Part shown: piece after piece, positions 7,156 to 15,748 of the stretch | Layout of the letters: each line of letters begins with the position of its first letter | How positions within the stretch are numbered: position 1 is the stretch's first letter | Source: a virus | DNA: 64,000 nt | IMG/VR virus record: IMGVR_UViG_3300050132_000038 | Coordinates: 62,001-126,000 of that record | Reading direction: 5' to 3' (one strand) | Notes under the pieces: generated by a model | What the model was told of the DNA's origin: nothing | Databases searched by the model: none | The model's input: only the letters and a program-made list of their open reading frames with translations | Position numbers and translations under genes: made by a program

Positions 7156-7611
7156 TTACTCCTGGGAACAGTGTTTGTTGTAGAGGGTATCGATAGCGAA
7201 GCTCACAATCGCTTCTCTGCTCTTAAGTTGTGGGTAGATCTTTTTCAGGTAATCCAGCTTGCTTTGTAGTTCTCGGTCTAGTGTTAGGAGCACCGAGGTA
7301 GTCTTATTCGGATCTCCCTTTACTAACTCGAAGGCATTGAACACGCGGGTCGCTAACCAGAGCAACTTCTTAGTGTGCTCACTAGACTCTCCTGCTAGTA
7401 AATCAAAGTACGGCTTCTTTGAAGAAAGCCGATTTGCAATCTTATGCAGCTTCGCATGATGGGAGTCGCACAGGCTCACTAACGGCCCATCTGTACCACC
7501 CGCCTTCCTCGGGATTATGTGGTGTTCCTCTCGGAGGCAGGGGCCAGGAGGAACTGAATCTACGAAGCGTCTCTCGCAGACCCAGCAATACGGCAATGTG
7601 ATACTTTCCAT
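7156..7611 (-). CDS. HNH endonuclease fused to a ribbon-helix-helix domain
   Basis: 151 residues. The N-terminal half is a compact HNH nuclease: CWVC at 9-12, then EEHHIIPRKAGG and LVSLCDSHHAKLH, giving the catalytic His and zinc ligands. The C-terminal part (about 105-145: TTSVLLTLDRELQSKLDYL, then SREAIVSFAIDTLY) looks like a ribbon-helix-helix DNA-binding module. A nuclease with an RHH targeting domain fits a free-standing homing endonuclease or a regulated nicking enzyme. The ribosome site is weak (GGACAATTCC). Confidence 0.75.
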   Translation of the reverse strand: MESITLPYCWVCERRFVDSVPPGPCLREEHHIIPRKAGGTDGPLVSLCDSHHAKLHKIANRLSSKKPYFDLLAGESSEHTKKLLWLATRVFNAFELVKGDPNKTTSVLLTLDRELQSKLDYLKKIYPQLKSREAIVSFAIDTLYNKHCSQE

Positions 7612-7654
7612 TTGGAATTGTCCAGCTAGAAAACGGTTTCAGTGCCGCTGTGTA

Positions 7655-7918
7655 TCATTCCATTACTACATGCACACCGGCTTGCGCCAAGATGTTGCGG
7701 AGAACCGTGATTGAGATGTCAGCGGTGGTTTTGCGACCACCCAAGAATTCTTGAACCTCCATCGTGTACTTATCTGCATCTTCGTGATCGCTAGGGTACG
7801 CGCTGACGCCGATAGCTGCACCGTTTACGAACAGATACACGATAGGCTTGGCGTCCTTCTTGGCTTCATGCTGTTCGACCTTACCCGAACCCCAAGGGGT
7901 TGCCCACTCTTTATTCAT
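7655..7918 (-). CDS. hypothetical protein
   Basis: 87 residues from the ATG at 7918, with AAGGA six bases upstream; the ATG at 7924 would touch that site. It resembles small phage proteins with a short beta sheet (PIVYLFVNGAAIGVS) and a C-terminal helix (ITVLRNILAQAGVHV). Function unknown. Confidence 0.65.
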   Translation of the reverse strand: MNKEWATPWGSGKVEQHEAKKDAKPIVYLFVNGAAIGVSAYPSDHEDADKYTMEVQEFLGGRKTTADISITVLRNILAQAGVHVVME

Positions 7919-7932
7919 GTTCATTCCTTAAC

Positions 7933-8433
7933 TTAAACAAGGGTTGCCATTTGGGACACGTAGAAATCAGTGTCGGGTACGTATTCAAAATTCTGAGACA
8001 TTACGAACTCAGCGTCGAACACTAGAGGCATTCGATTGGCGTACAACACATCCGACACACTGTTAAGAAAGCCTCGGAAGTGTTTAGCCTTCGGTGGCAT
8101 GTATCGCTTCAATACTAAGAAGGGGTGGTAGTAATCACCGTAGAACAGTGACGGGGCATTCTCCCGTACCACCTGACACCGCTTACTCAATTCCGAACTA
8201 ACTAAGGGAAGTAGTAGGGACGATGACTGGGTAGACGAGTCATACCAGATGTTCATCGAACCAGCTTCTGCAATGTACACGTTTGAAGCTTCGGCCTGCA
8301 TGTTACCTAGCGAACTGTTGACTTCCACGTACGCCTGACTAAGATCAAGCTCGAAGGGACACGCGCTGAATATCTGCCGGAGGTAATTCAGTGTCCCTTC
8401 ATCCGGCAACACAAGCAATTGATTAACTAGCAT
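7933..8433 (-). CDS. hypothetical protein
   Basis: 166 residues, mixed alpha/beta. A segment LFYGDYYHPFLVLKRYMPP stands out but does not match a catalytic motif I can name. The start has TAGGAGTA upstream. It sits in a run of unknown small genes. Confidence 0.65.
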   Translation of the reverse strand: MLVNQLLVLPDEGTLNYLRQIFSACPFELDLSQAYVEVNSSLGNMQAEASNVYIAEAGSMNIWYDSSTQSSSLLLPLVSSELSKRCQVVRENAPSLFYGDYYHPFLVLKRYMPPKAKHFRGFLNSVSDVLYANRMPLVFDAEFVMSQNFEYVPDTDFYVSQMATLV

Positions 8434-8441
8434 TACTACTC

Positions 8442-8747
8442 CTAGAGTCTACTAACCATAGTAAGTTTGTAGTGGCGAATTGCACCGTACAAGATACCTG
8501 ATTCAAATCCTTGTCTGTTAGCGAATGGTGCTTCTAGTTTCTTTGTAAGCGAGTCTGCGTATTCTGCGTACAGCTCTACTAGACCCGAGGAACTAAGCTT
8601 AGACGCACAGCTATACCCTGCTAGAAAGCCTGCCCTGAATTCATTCTTGCACCTACCGAAGATACGACAGGTGTACGGGTATCCATACTGCTGGAGATAC
8701 CGGGATAATGCCTCTTCTGGCGTGGGTTCTTTCTTAGTAAATTCCAT
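8442..8747 (-). CDS. hypothetical helical protein
   Basis: 101 residues from the ATG at 8747 (MEFTKKEPTPEEALSRYLQ). The longer frame overlaps the end of the upstream gene. It contains FRAGFLAGYSCASKL and FESGILYGAIRHYKL, Gly-containing helices of the sort seen in the many small phage proteins with an xxGFxxGxxxA pattern. Function unknown. Confidence 0.65.
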   Translation of the reverse strand: MEFTKKEPTPEEALSRYLQQYGYPYTCRIFGRCKNEFRAGFLAGYSCASKLSSSGLVELYAEYADSLTKKLEAPFANRQGFESGILYGAIRHYKLTMVSRL

Positions 8748-8748
8748 G

Positions 8749-9771
8749 TTAACCGCCACTCGCAAATCCCCAGTTAAGTAATGTCACTGCCTTGCCCGGG
8801 AACGCCGAGGCAAATAGATCGAGTTCACGTTCAGGCATCAACCAGAACCATGCACCACCGGCTGCGCCGTATGCGCGCTCATCCACGAATTGATACTTCT
8901 GCTTGGTTTGCTTTTGCACAAGTTTGCGAATCGAGTCTGCGACTTCCAACCACTTCTCACGCGGGATCGATTTGCCCTCAGCCTTCTGCTTTTCGGTTAG
9001 CCCAACTGCCTTGGGGTTAATACCGATCACCAATTGATTGTGCAACACGGGATAACCACCCAAGGACTCTGCTTTCAATCCCGCACGTTGCAGCGCTTGC
9101 ACAGAGAGGAATCCGGTTGCTGCTTTGTTCGATGCTTTGGCGAGAGGGATAACAGGCATACGTGACACCACGAAGTCTTTGTCTTTCAGTGACGCGAGCT
9201 TCTTTGACTCCTCTGCAGTCTGCTGGATAACCTTTGTGATTTCCTCAGTCCACAGTGCATCGTCTGGCCCTGCCGTTACCTTCTTCGCTTCATAGCTTGC
9301 GGTGGCCTTCACAATCAATTCATCTACGTGCGTCAGGGCATCCGTGCAACTGACGATGGACAGCGCCTTCTGCGATGTTGCGGCTCCTACGTACACACCC
9401 TCACGCAAACTCGTGAGTTCATTCATTGCTGCCTTCAGATGCTTCGACACTCCGACGGGTGGCTTGCTTTGTGCAATAGTCTGAATCGTTTTCAATGCAG
9501 CGGTCAGCTTCTTCAATTGCTGTGGCTTCTCCACAACATACAGACGGGAGACTGCAGTGGTCGCCTTAGCTAACGATATGCGTAACTCCTTCAATGCAGT
9601 AACACGATTCTCGGCCTTGAGCAGAATCTGTGCGTCGTCCGGGCCAGCCTTACTCCCGATCTGCAACATGGCCGTAATCTTTTCCATCTGTGAGTTGTTC
9701 TTGGTGGCCGTGCCCTTGCGTGCTTGAAGCCGGTCAAAGTTTGAGTCTACGATACGCATGGGGTTCTTCAT
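8749..9771 (-). CDS. large helical hypothetical protein
   Basis: 340 residues, rich in Ala, Lys, Leu and Thr. Residues 40-200 are predicted long helices or coiled coil (LKELRISLAKATTAVSRLY). The C-terminal third is more globular (GGYPVLHNQLVIGINPKAVG, then GAAGGAWFWLMPERELDLF). The start has TAGGAGC upstream. No family recognised; virion or nucleoid roles are both possible. Confidence 0.65.
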   Translation of the reverse strand: MKNPMRIVDSNFDRLQARKGTATKNNSQMEKITAMLQIGSKAGPDDAQILLKAENRVTALKELRISLAKATTAVSRLYVVEKPQQLKKLTAALKTIQTIAQSKPPVGVSKHLKAAMNELTSLREGVYVGAATSQKALSIVSCTDALTHVDELIVKATASYEAKKVTAGPDDALWTEEITKVIQQTAEESKKLASLKDKDFVVSRMPVIPLAKASNKAATGFLSVQALQRAGLKAESLGGYPVLHNQLVIGINPKAVGLTEKQKAEGKSIPREKWLEVADSIRKLVQKQTKQKYQFVDERAYGAAGGAWFWLMPERELDLFASAFPGKAVTLLNWGFASGG

Positions 9772-9858
9772 GACTGCTCCTACTTGGTAACTTGATAAAA
9801 GGTAGAGGATTATCCGAGAACAAGCCTCTAACTTCTAACTTCTAGAGCGCAAAACGAC

Positions 9859-9907
9859 AAAAGGGAACAGAGCAAACTAGTGAGACTAGAATACGCTGTT
9901 CCCTTTT
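9859..9907 (-). terminator. terminator after the histone-like gene
   Basis: A 12-bp perfect stem AAAAGGGAACAG/CTGTTCCCTTTT with a 25-base loop, directly downstream of the gene ending at 9940. On the minus strand the stem ends in a T-rich run. Confidence 0.8.
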
Positions 9908-9939
9908 AACTAAACTACGATTTGACTGTTACTTCTGGA

Positions 9940-10416
9940 TTACGGAATCAGGAAGTCGTCATTGCCAGCCTTTGCCTTCTTCACCGGCTTTGCTGCAACC
10001 TTCGCTTTACCTGCCTTAGCAGCCGGTTTTGCTTTCGGGCCTTTGGCGGTTGCTGCCTTGACCGGTGCCTTGCCAGCCTTGGCTGCTTTCGCCACAACCT
10101 TACCAGCCTTTGCGACCTTGCCTACAACCTTCTTCGTTTTGGCCGGTGCTTCGTCGGCTGCTGCGGCCTTCGCTTTCGGACCCTTCGTTGCCTTCACTGC
10201 CTTGGCGGTAGCGCCGGCCTTTGCTTTCTGCGTGCGAGGTGCCTTAGCGACCTTCCCTGCTGCCTTCGCTTCCTTTGCGGCTTCAATGCGAGCTTGTGCG
10301 CGCTCCAGTTGCGTCGTCAATCGTGCAATCGTGCGGTCGCCAGTTGCGATCATCTTTGCTGCGGCCTTCAATGCGGTTGCGATTTGTTTGGCTTGGGAGA
10401 TTTGTGCGGTTGCCAT
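9940..10416 (-). CDS. histone-H1-like Ala/Lys-rich DNA-binding protein
   Basis: 158 residues. Residues 1-50 are a helical region (MATAQISQAKQIATALKAA), then about 100 residues of Ala/Lys/Pro repeats (AKAGK, KGPKAK, AAKAGKA). The end is acidic (AGNDDFLIP). This composition is that of the eukaryotic H1 tail and bacterial H1-like proteins of betaproteobacteria, so DNA compaction or charge neutralisation is likely. It has an AAAGGAAAC ribosome site, a sigma70-type promoter at 10466-10494 and its own terminator, suggesting an abundantly made monocistronic product. Confidence 0.8.
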   Translation of the reverse strand: MATAQISQAKQIATALKAAAKMIATGDRTIARLTTQLERAQARIEAAKEAKAAGKVAKAPRTQKAKAGATAKAVKATKGPKAKAAAADEAPAKTKKVVGKVAKAGKVVAKAAKAGKAPVKAATAKGPKAKPAAKAGKAKVAAKPVKKAKAGNDDFLIP

Positions 10417-10465
10417 TTTATGTGTTTCCTTTGTTTCAGTTTGGGAGGGTTAAGACTACAGGTTA

Positions 10466-10494
10466 ATTGTATCACACTTTTTATGTTTGTGAAA
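10466..10494 (-). promoter_or_regulatory. sigma70-type promoter for the histone-like gene
   Basis: The minus strand has TTTCAC, a 17-base spacer, then TACAAT, preceded by GTGTGA. The start codon is 50 bases downstream. The core resembles the promoters at 12441 and 40700 (GTG.TA.AAT). Confidence 0.7.
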
Positions 10495-10513
10495 TACAAA
10501 TTACTACATTGTA

Positions 10514-10522
10514 TATTTACAA
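10514..10522 (-). promoter_or_regulatory. TGTAAATA late-promoter-like motif
   Basis: TTGTAAATATACAA on the minus strand, about 20 bases upstream of the sigma70-type promoter. The histone-like gene may therefore have both an early and a late promoter. Confidence 0.45.
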
Positions 10523-10561
10523 CAGTTTGCGAAAAACTTTACTACATTTTGAATAGTTAAA

Positions 10562-10585
10562 TTGGGAGTTGGTTAAAACTCCCAA
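10562..10585 (-). terminator. rho-independent terminator
   Basis: A perfect 9-bp stem TTGGGAGTT/AACTCCCAA with a 6-base loop, right after the gene ending at 10594. On the minus strand TTTAAC follows. Confidence 0.8.
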
Positions 10586-10593
10586 CCAGGGAA

Positions 10594-11670
10594 TTACTTG
10601 GTAATCGGGTAAATCGGGAATACCTTCGTGGACTTCTTGAAACGACATTTGACACTTAGGTCTATAGTTGTTGCGTGTGCTAGATATATAAACGGGTCGC
10701 GAATTTCGCGCTGTGGGTAGTCGTCAAAGGCTACCGGAACTGCGATGGCCGAAGTGTTGCCGACTTTTACGTAACTCACCGGACGAGGATATTCAAGAGT
10801 CGCACGATTCAACTTGGCCTCTTCCATGTAGAAGCCACACAGCAAAGGGAGTGAGTCGAAACGAACTGGCTCACGCTTAGTCTCGACGACCTCCGTGAAC
10901 TCTACCAGGTTAGAAGCATTAAAGACTGCCATACCACCTACTGCGACCAGCGAGACAGTCGCAAGATCATCTCCATCAGGGTGCTTCTGAATCCTTACCA
11001 CATTACCGAGCAGTGTGTCAGGAACATCAACGTGTGCGACGTTCGTACCGATCGAGAACACAGGGGCGGGTTCGATCTTATCGAAGACTGGCTTCTCGGC
11101 TTCGATCTGTGCCGGGACCAGCTCGAGCTCATCAAGATCCCACTCCTCGCCATCGTCTGCCTCTGGATCAACTGCTACCGCCGCAGTGTTACTCATATCG
11201 TCGATAAAAAATATCGTACCCAGAAACTTGCGGTTTATAACCAAGCGCACTGCGTCACCGACTTTGAATTTGGGCTCAACTACTTTCACTTCTGTGGGAG
11301 CCTCGACCTTGTTGAGATCGATAATCTCAAACGTGTAGGCCCAACCCTCATGGTAGAAGTTTGCGTTCCCTGCTTTCTTCAACGAGCGTCGAAAGTCTTG
11401 GTGCTGCCGATCCGGCAACTTGTGGGAGGTGAATGCCTTGCGAAGTGACGTGTGTTCCGTGGTGCATCCGTTAACCGTGACTCGCACGCCATCACGTTTG
11501 GTGCGGGCTGCACGGGTTGCAGGATCTTCCCAGCTCGTTTTGACACTGTTGGCAATCTTCTGATTGATAGACTTGGTGGTCGGGAATGCAAAGGCCTTCA
11601 CTTGCTCTTGGTTCTTTGCGATCTTCGCTTGCGTGTTCTTTGTTGCTGCTTGTGCTTTCTTCGATGCCAT
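10594..11670 (-). CDS. protein with basic N-terminus and SH3/KOW-like repeats
   Basis: 358 residues from the ATG at 11670 (MASKKAQAATKN), with TAGGAATTA upstream. Residues 1-55 are Lys/Ala/Gln-rich. Residues 57-120 (GVRVTVNGCTTEHTSLRKAF, then FRRSLKKAGN) look like a small phage DNA-associated module. Two copies of an SH3/KOW-like stretch follow (KFKVGDAVRLVINRKFLGT and FSIGTNVAHVDVPDTLLGN). A nucleic-acid or chromatin-like role is inferred from composition and neighbours. Confidence 0.65.
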   Translation of the reverse strand: MASKKAQAATKNTQAKIAKNQEQVKAFAFPTTKSINQKIANSVKTSWEDPATRAARTKRDGVRVTVNGCTTEHTSLRKAFTSHKLPDRQHQDFRRSLKKAGNANFYHEGWAYTFEIIDLNKVEAPTEVKVVEPKFKVGDAVRLVINRKFLGTIFFIDDMSNTAAVAVDPEADDGEEWDLDELELVPAQIEAEKPVFDKIEPAPVFSIGTNVAHVDVPDTLLGNVVRIQKHPDGDDLATVSLVAVGGMAVFNASNLVEFTEVVETKREPVRFDSLPLLCGFYMEEAKLNRATLEYPRPVSYVKVGNTSAIAVPVAFDDYPQREIRDPFIYLAHATTIDLSVKCRFKKSTKVFPIYPITK

Positions 11671-11737
11671 GATGATAATTCCTAGAAGTGCGCGGGACGT
11701 TTGGCAAGGGAGCCCCGCTAAAGCCCTGTGAGACAAG

Positions 11738-12118
11738 TTACGCGTGACAGAATGTCCGGAAGATAACTACTGATTCTTTAGGGTTGCGTTTAATGACGAG
11801 CGCTGAGTGCGTGAGACCGAACGTAATAGTTACACCAATGTCTTCAATATCGGATTGTACGAAGGGTAGTGCCTTACTCCACAGCTTCTCGGTCGCTTTC
11901 TGCTTAGGGATTTTTAAGAGGCGCTTTATAGCTTTCTTCTGACTGCAATCTACGACAACAGAGACCATCGTCCGCGCTGCATTCGACTCAAACTGAAGCC
12001 AGGCGGTGACCGGATTTAAACCTGCGTCCCGTGCGAACATAAAGGCACGGCCTACTACGTCAGTCTCAAAACCGGGTGTCTGCTCCCGTAGTGGGATTGC
12101 CTGTTTGAATTTCTGCAT
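11738..12118 (-). CDS. hypothetical protein
   Basis: 126 residues, alpha/beta, with a basic central helix (QKKAIKRLLKIPKQKATEKLW). Good AAAAAGGAAAC ribosome site within the recurrent AACGAAAAGGAA-type leader. No family recognised. Confidence 0.65.
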   Translation of the reverse strand: MQKFKQAIPLREQTPGFETDVVGRAFMFARDAGLNPVTAWLQFESNAARTMVSVVVDCSQKKAIKRLLKIPKQKATEKLWSKALPFVQSDIEDIGVTITFGLTHSALVIKRNPKESVVIFRTFCHA

Positions 12119-12144
12119 GTTCTGTTTCCTTTTTCGTTAGGTTA

Positions 12145-12158
12145 GGGGCCGAAGCCCC
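12145..12158 (-). terminator. short GC hairpin with TTCG loop
   Basis: On the minus strand GGGGC TTCG GCCCC, directly after the gene ending at 12168. UUCG-capped stems are very stable; there is no T-run, so it may stabilise an mRNA end rather than terminate. Confidence 0.5.
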
Positions 12159-12167
12159 GTATCAGAA

Positions 12168-12395
12168 TTACTGGGTTACGAAGGGTACGAGGAATTCGGC
12201 GAGGGCACATCTATGCTCAGGGCCAAAGTCCATATCGAGTGAAAGCAAAACCATATAGTCATCGGTCAGCACTCGGCCTACAACCCCGATGCGCTTTTCA
12301 GGTTTCGATTTCAATGCCACCTGGGTTCCCACCGTGAATTCCGGGAAGCGATAGTCAACAGTGACTTTCTTGAGATGGGAAGTGCTTACTTTCAT
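12168..12395 (-). CDS. small beta-rich hypothetical protein
   Basis: 75 residues from the ATG at 12395 (MKVSTSHLKKVTVDYRFP). The pattern FTVGTQVALKSKPEKRIGVVG is SH3/KOW-like, similar to repeats in the gene at 10594. It is the first gene after a sigma70-type promoter, with the CGAAAAGGAA leader. Confidence 0.65.
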   Translation of the reverse strand: MKVSTSHLKKVTVDYRFPEFTVGTQVALKSKPEKRIGVVGRVLTDDYMVLLSLDMDFGPEHRCALAEFLVPFVTQ

Positions 12396-12440
12396 TTGAT
12401 TTCCTTTTCGTTGGGATTTTCTATCCTTCACCTACACCCT

Positions 12441-12469
12441 ATTGTAACACGTTTTCCCAGTCTGTGCAA
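12441..12469 (-). promoter_or_regulatory. sigma70-type early promoter
   Basis: Minus strand TTGCAC, 17 bases, TACAAT. The sequence ACGTGTTACAAT before and in the -10 box is shared with the promoter at 40700-40728. An upstream block TGCCTAAATTT..TTGTGCA (12513-12532, plus-strand reading) is shared too. Confidence 0.8.
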
Positions 12470-12538
12470 ATTATTTTCAATTATTTTGTTGTATTTTCAC
12501 GACACCTGGGTTTGCCTAAATTTTTTTGTGCAAACTAC

Positions 12539-13735
12539 CTACGCACCCTTGACGCACATTACCTGCTTCAACACATGTACCACGTCTATCAGATCCTTTG
12601 AATTCTCGATCACGGTATCAATGTTCTTGTAGGCTGCTGGAATCTCATCGAGGACAGAATCATCCTTCAAGCATTCCACGCCCTCAGTTTGCCTCACCAG
12701 ATCAGCAACGGTGAAACGCCTACGAGCTTCCGTCCTGGACATCGAACGTCCCGCGCCATGCGAGCATGAGCAGTAACTCAGCTTGTTTCCCTTACCCTTA
12801 ACGATGTAAGATTTCTGGCCCATCGATCCAGGAATGATCCCTAGCTCACCTTCCTTCGCGGAGATAGCGCCCTTACGAGTGATCCACAGATTCTTCCCGA
12901 AGTGGTTCTCCTTCGTGACGTAATTGTGGTGGGTGTTAATGGCTTCCTGGGTTACAGAGAACTCGATTGGTATGTGCCGCTGTAATGCAGATATAACACT
13001 CAACATCATTACCTTGCGATTCAACAAGGCGTAGTCTTGTGCCCACCCTACAGCTTCCATGTATGCGTTGAAGTCTTCGCTGTCTTCGGGAAGGTACGCC
13101 AGATCCTCATCCGGGAGATTGATGAACCATCCTTGCATTGCCTTCTTCGCCTTCTCGATGAAGTGAGAAGCAATCATGTTGCCTATACCACGAGAACCAG
13201 AGTGGAGCATAATCCACACGTCCTGATTCTCGTCTATGCAGATTTCGATGAAGTGATTACCAGAACCAAGGGTACCTACTTGTTGTGCTGCCTTACGTGT
13301 AAGCCTATCGATTTTTCCGATCCCAGGGCTGCGTTCTTGGATAGAGGACAGTTCGGAACTATGAGTATCAGACCACTCCCTAGGAATTCGATCCTCCTTG
13401 TGTTCATAGCGACCAGTTGGTACATCCCGTTCGATCTGGTTCCGAATCTCTTTCAGGTTATCTGGTAGGTCTGAAGCTTTGAGCGACAGGCGGACAGCGT
13501 TCATGCCACACCCAAGATCTACGCCGACTGCCGCAGGGATGACTGCCTTCTCAGTTGCGATCACCGTACCGATTGTTGACCCCTTACCTGCGTGTACATC
13601 GGGCATGAGTGCCACACCGTTGTGGTGGATGAAGGGCAGACGCGCAATGTTCTTCGCCTGGTTTAACGCCGCGTCTTCAATATCGTCAGTCCACAACCTA
13701 ATCAACCTAGACCCTTCGTCAGCAATAACTTTCAT
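12539..13735 (-). CDS. rtcB: RtcB-type RNA 3'-phosphate ligase
   Basis: 398 residues from the ATG at 13735, close to E. coli RtcB (408). RtcB joins RNA 2',3'-cyclic phosphate or 3'-phosphate ends to 5'-OH ends using GTP and Mn2+. All signature residues are visible: GVDLGCGM (Asp73, Cys76), GSGNHFIE (His161), HSGSRGIG (His178), THHNYV (His270) and the guanylylated His326 in CSHGAGR. In a phage it would mend tRNAs cut by host anticodon nucleases or restore RNAs after toxin cleavage. It follows a 45-residue basic protein gene with two bases between stop and the ATG region, so the two are co-translated. Confidence 0.95.
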   Translation of the reverse strand: MKVIADEGSRLIRLWTDDIEDAALNQAKNIARLPFIHHNGVALMPDVHAGKGSTIGTVIATEKAVIPAAVGVDLGCGMNAVRLSLKASDLPDNLKEIRNQIERDVPTGRYEHKEDRIPREWSDTHSSELSSIQERSPGIGKIDRLTRKAAQQVGTLGSGNHFIEICIDENQDVWIMLHSGSRGIGNMIASHFIEKAKKAMQGWFINLPDEDLAYLPEDSEDFNAYMEAVGWAQDYALLNRKVMMLSVISALQRHIPIEFSVTQEAINTHHNYVTKENHFGKNLWITRKGAISAKEGELGIIPGSMGQKSYIVKGKGNKLSYCSCSHGAGRSMSRTEARRRFTVADLVRQTEGVECLKDDSVLDEIPAAYKNIDTVIENSKDLIDVVHVLKQVMCVKGA

Positions 13736-13736
13736 C

Positions 13737-13874
13737 TCAGTCCTCGTTACGATTCTTATGTTTGCCGTACCCTTGCTTCTGCAAGTGCTTGCGATTGGCA
13801 AACCTAGAGCATCGGTTAATCTTCAACCCATATCTTGCTACTGGGTTACGAACCGAAGTCCGTACCTTAGTCAT
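13737..13874 (-). CDS. 45-residue basic hypothetical protein
   Basis: MTKVRTSVRNPVARYGLKIN..., about one third Lys/Arg, with a strong AAGGAGTAGC ribosome site. It sits between the P-loop gene and rtcB and ends at the rtcB start. The charge suggests RNA or DNA binding; a role beside RtcB is a guess from position. Confidence 0.65.
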   Translation of the reverse strand: MTKVRTSVRNPVARYGLKINRCSRFANRKHLQKQGYGKHKNRNED

Positions 13875-13877
13875 ATG

Positions 13878-14213
13878 CTACTCCTTGTCGAATTGGTGCA
13901 GCATTTCAAGCATCGTGGCATACCGTGATTCAATCGCCCAATGGTCAACCAGCACCCTCTGGTTTGCGGAACCCCAGGGAAACCGCATGAACACCCAATC
14001 GAAGTCCCGCTCATCTGCTTGAGCTGCAGGCATAACCCGAACCTCGTGGCCATCTAGCTTAGTTAAGTCCTCTAGCATTATTCGGAGCATATTCGCGTGG
14101 CTATGGCTATGGGTAATCACGCACACCTCGTAGCCCTCGCTGGATAATCGAATTGCCTCCTCTAACATTCGAGTTGTGCGCCCTGTCCCACGTTGCGTAT
14201 CAACATCGTACAT
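13878..14213 (-). CDS. small P-loop NTPase-like protein
   Basis: 111 residues. RGTGRTTRML at residues 8-17 is a Walker-A-like loop (GxGRTT in place of GxGKT, as in several short phage ATPases). VFMRFPWG and VLVDHWAIE later may supply a Walker-B strand. It is much shorter than a helicase, so a compact accessory ATPase is more likely. Good AAGGAGAATC ribosome site. Confidence 0.65.
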   Translation of the reverse strand: MYDVDTQRGTGRTTRMLEEAIRLSSEGYEVCVITHSHSHANMLRIMLEDLTKLDGHEVRVMPAAQADERDFDWVFMRFPWGSANQRVLVDHWAIESRYATMLEMLHQFDKE

Positions 14214-14225
14214 AAAAGATTCTCC

Positions 14226-15740
14226 TTAGACCACTGTCAGGGTTTCATTATCCTTGGCGTGTTTGAAGCTTCGATCCTTCTCGATTGCTGCCCGTGTGTC
14301 AGCCAGGTCTAACAGGATTTTCGACTTCGGCTTCTTTTGCCACGCCTGTAATTGTTTCAATACGCCTTGCTGCTCCTTCATCTTGGTATTTAGCGCCTGC
14401 TCTTCCAAACGTGTTAACTGGTCGAGCCGCAAAGCCAAGATTTGCTTCACTTGTTCGACAGTGAGTTTCAGCTTTTTCACAATGTACGCCGTAGGATCTG
14501 GTGTCTTCCGCACCGCGTAGATAACCGTATCCAACTTGTCCACTGCGAAGATCAACAGCTTGGAGTAGGCAATCGCTGCCTCCTGCTTATGCACACGATA
14601 CGCCAAACTCTTGAGTTCCAACTCGATACGCATCTTCAGCCATTGCACAATCAGCTGTGGAACAGACAAGGCCAAGAACTTGGTCTCGAACGTTGTAATG
14701 CCATCGACTGTTTGTGCTTCTCGCTTCGTTACGTTGATCTTGAACGAGCATGACTGACGAGTTGCCAGTTGCACCTTCTCCACATACTTATCGAACTGGG
14801 TAAAGTTGTATGCAGCTTTGCATTCGATGGTGAGGGTGGCTGAACCTTTAGAGTTATAGCACCGTTGGGTTTCAGGCATAGCCCTAACCTTATCAATGAA
14901 GCGTTGCAGGTTGGTACCTGGAGGCCAGTCAGAGATCACCATCTTCTTATGATCCCGGTCTACCTCAATGTCAGATTCAAACTTCACGTTCGTTTCCGAC
15001 TCCCTGAACATCTTGATCCACGCTTCCTTGTTCTCCTTGGTATTGAGAAGATGCCCGCCCCACTTGTGGGCGAACTTCAACGCTTTGGCGAAGTCTAAAG
15101 ATTGAAGCTTCTCACCTTTCAACAAACGTTCGAGTACACCGATCACTGATTCGGGAGTGAACGTTGGTAGTGAGGTAGTGATACCCACACCGATACCCTC
15201 ACCTCCGTTGATAATGACATTAGGCAACTGTGCAGGTAATGTTACTGGCTCAATATCCTTGTCGTCGTAGTTAGGCACAAATGTTGTAACATCTTTGTGG
15301 ATGTAGTCCGACAGGAAGAACGATTGACCGTACGCAGAGAGGCGCATATTCGTATAACGCATCGCAGCTGCGTCGTCGATCATGTTACCCCAGTTCCCCT
15401 TACCGTGAATGGCAGGCGTGGGGTGATTGACGATTGTAGTGATTGCACCTGCGATGGAACTATCTCCGTGAGGGTGCCACCTACCCATAACCAACCCCAC
15501 TACACGCGCTGTCTTCTCAAACGTGGAGAAGGACTCCTTAGACGCTCCCCACAGGATACGCCTCTGCACCGGCTTGAGACCGTCGTACAAGTCAGGCACT
15601 GACCGATCAAGATTAACTGCTATGGCGTACGTTGTCATGTTACGCTTACCGAAGTCGCGCAGTGCCTCGTCCTTCACATGCTTATCAGCAGCAGGTACCA
15701 GACCACCAGTAGGTGCCTTAGTTTTCTTCTTCGTTACCAT
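14226..15740 (-). CDS. type II DNA topoisomerase, GyrA/ParC-like subunit (T4 gp52 type)
   Basis: 504 residues, the short phage form lacking the C-terminal wrapping domain of host GyrA. The breakage-reunion core is clear: DGLKPVQRRILW, then GRWHPHGDSSIAGAI, and the catalytic Tyr129 next to Arg128 in AAMRYTNMRLS. GEGIGVGITTSLP follows, then the coiled-coil and tower region. It cuts and rejoins both DNA strands with the ATPase subunit encoded immediately upstream. Both subunits share a transcript, with eight bases between genes. Phage topoisomerases relieve torsion during replication. Confidence 0.95.
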   Translation of the reverse strand: MVTKKKTKAPTGGLVPAADKHVKDEALRDFGKRNMTTYAIAVNLDRSVPDLYDGLKPVQRRILWGASKESFSTFEKTARVVGLVMGRWHPHGDSSIAGAITTIVNHPTPAIHGKGNWGNMIDDAAAMRYTNMRLSAYGQSFFLSDYIHKDVTTFVPNYDDKDIEPVTLPAQLPNVIINGGEGIGVGITTSLPTFTPESVIGVLERLLKGEKLQSLDFAKALKFAHKWGGHLLNTKENKEAWIKMFRESETNVKFESDIEVDRDHKKMVISDWPPGTNLQRFIDKVRAMPETQRCYNSKGSATLTIECKAAYNFTQFDKYVEKVQLATRQSCSFKINVTKREAQTVDGITTFETKFLALSVPQLIVQWLKMRIELELKSLAYRVHKQEAAIAYSKLLIFAVDKLDTVIYAVRKTPDPTAYIVKKLKLTVEQVKQILALRLDQLTRLEEQALNTKMKEQQGVLKQLQAWQKKPKSKILLDLADTRAAIEKDRSFKHAKDNETLTVV

Positions 15741-15748
15741 TTTAGTCC

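Noticed and set aside
9922-10560. Long plus-strand frames opposite the histone-like gene and similar frames at 19829-20323 and 20973-21281
   Set aside because: They mirror Ala/Lys-rich codons on the other strand (Leu/Cys/Phe or Ala/Phe-rich translations), have no ribosome site and oppose clear genes.
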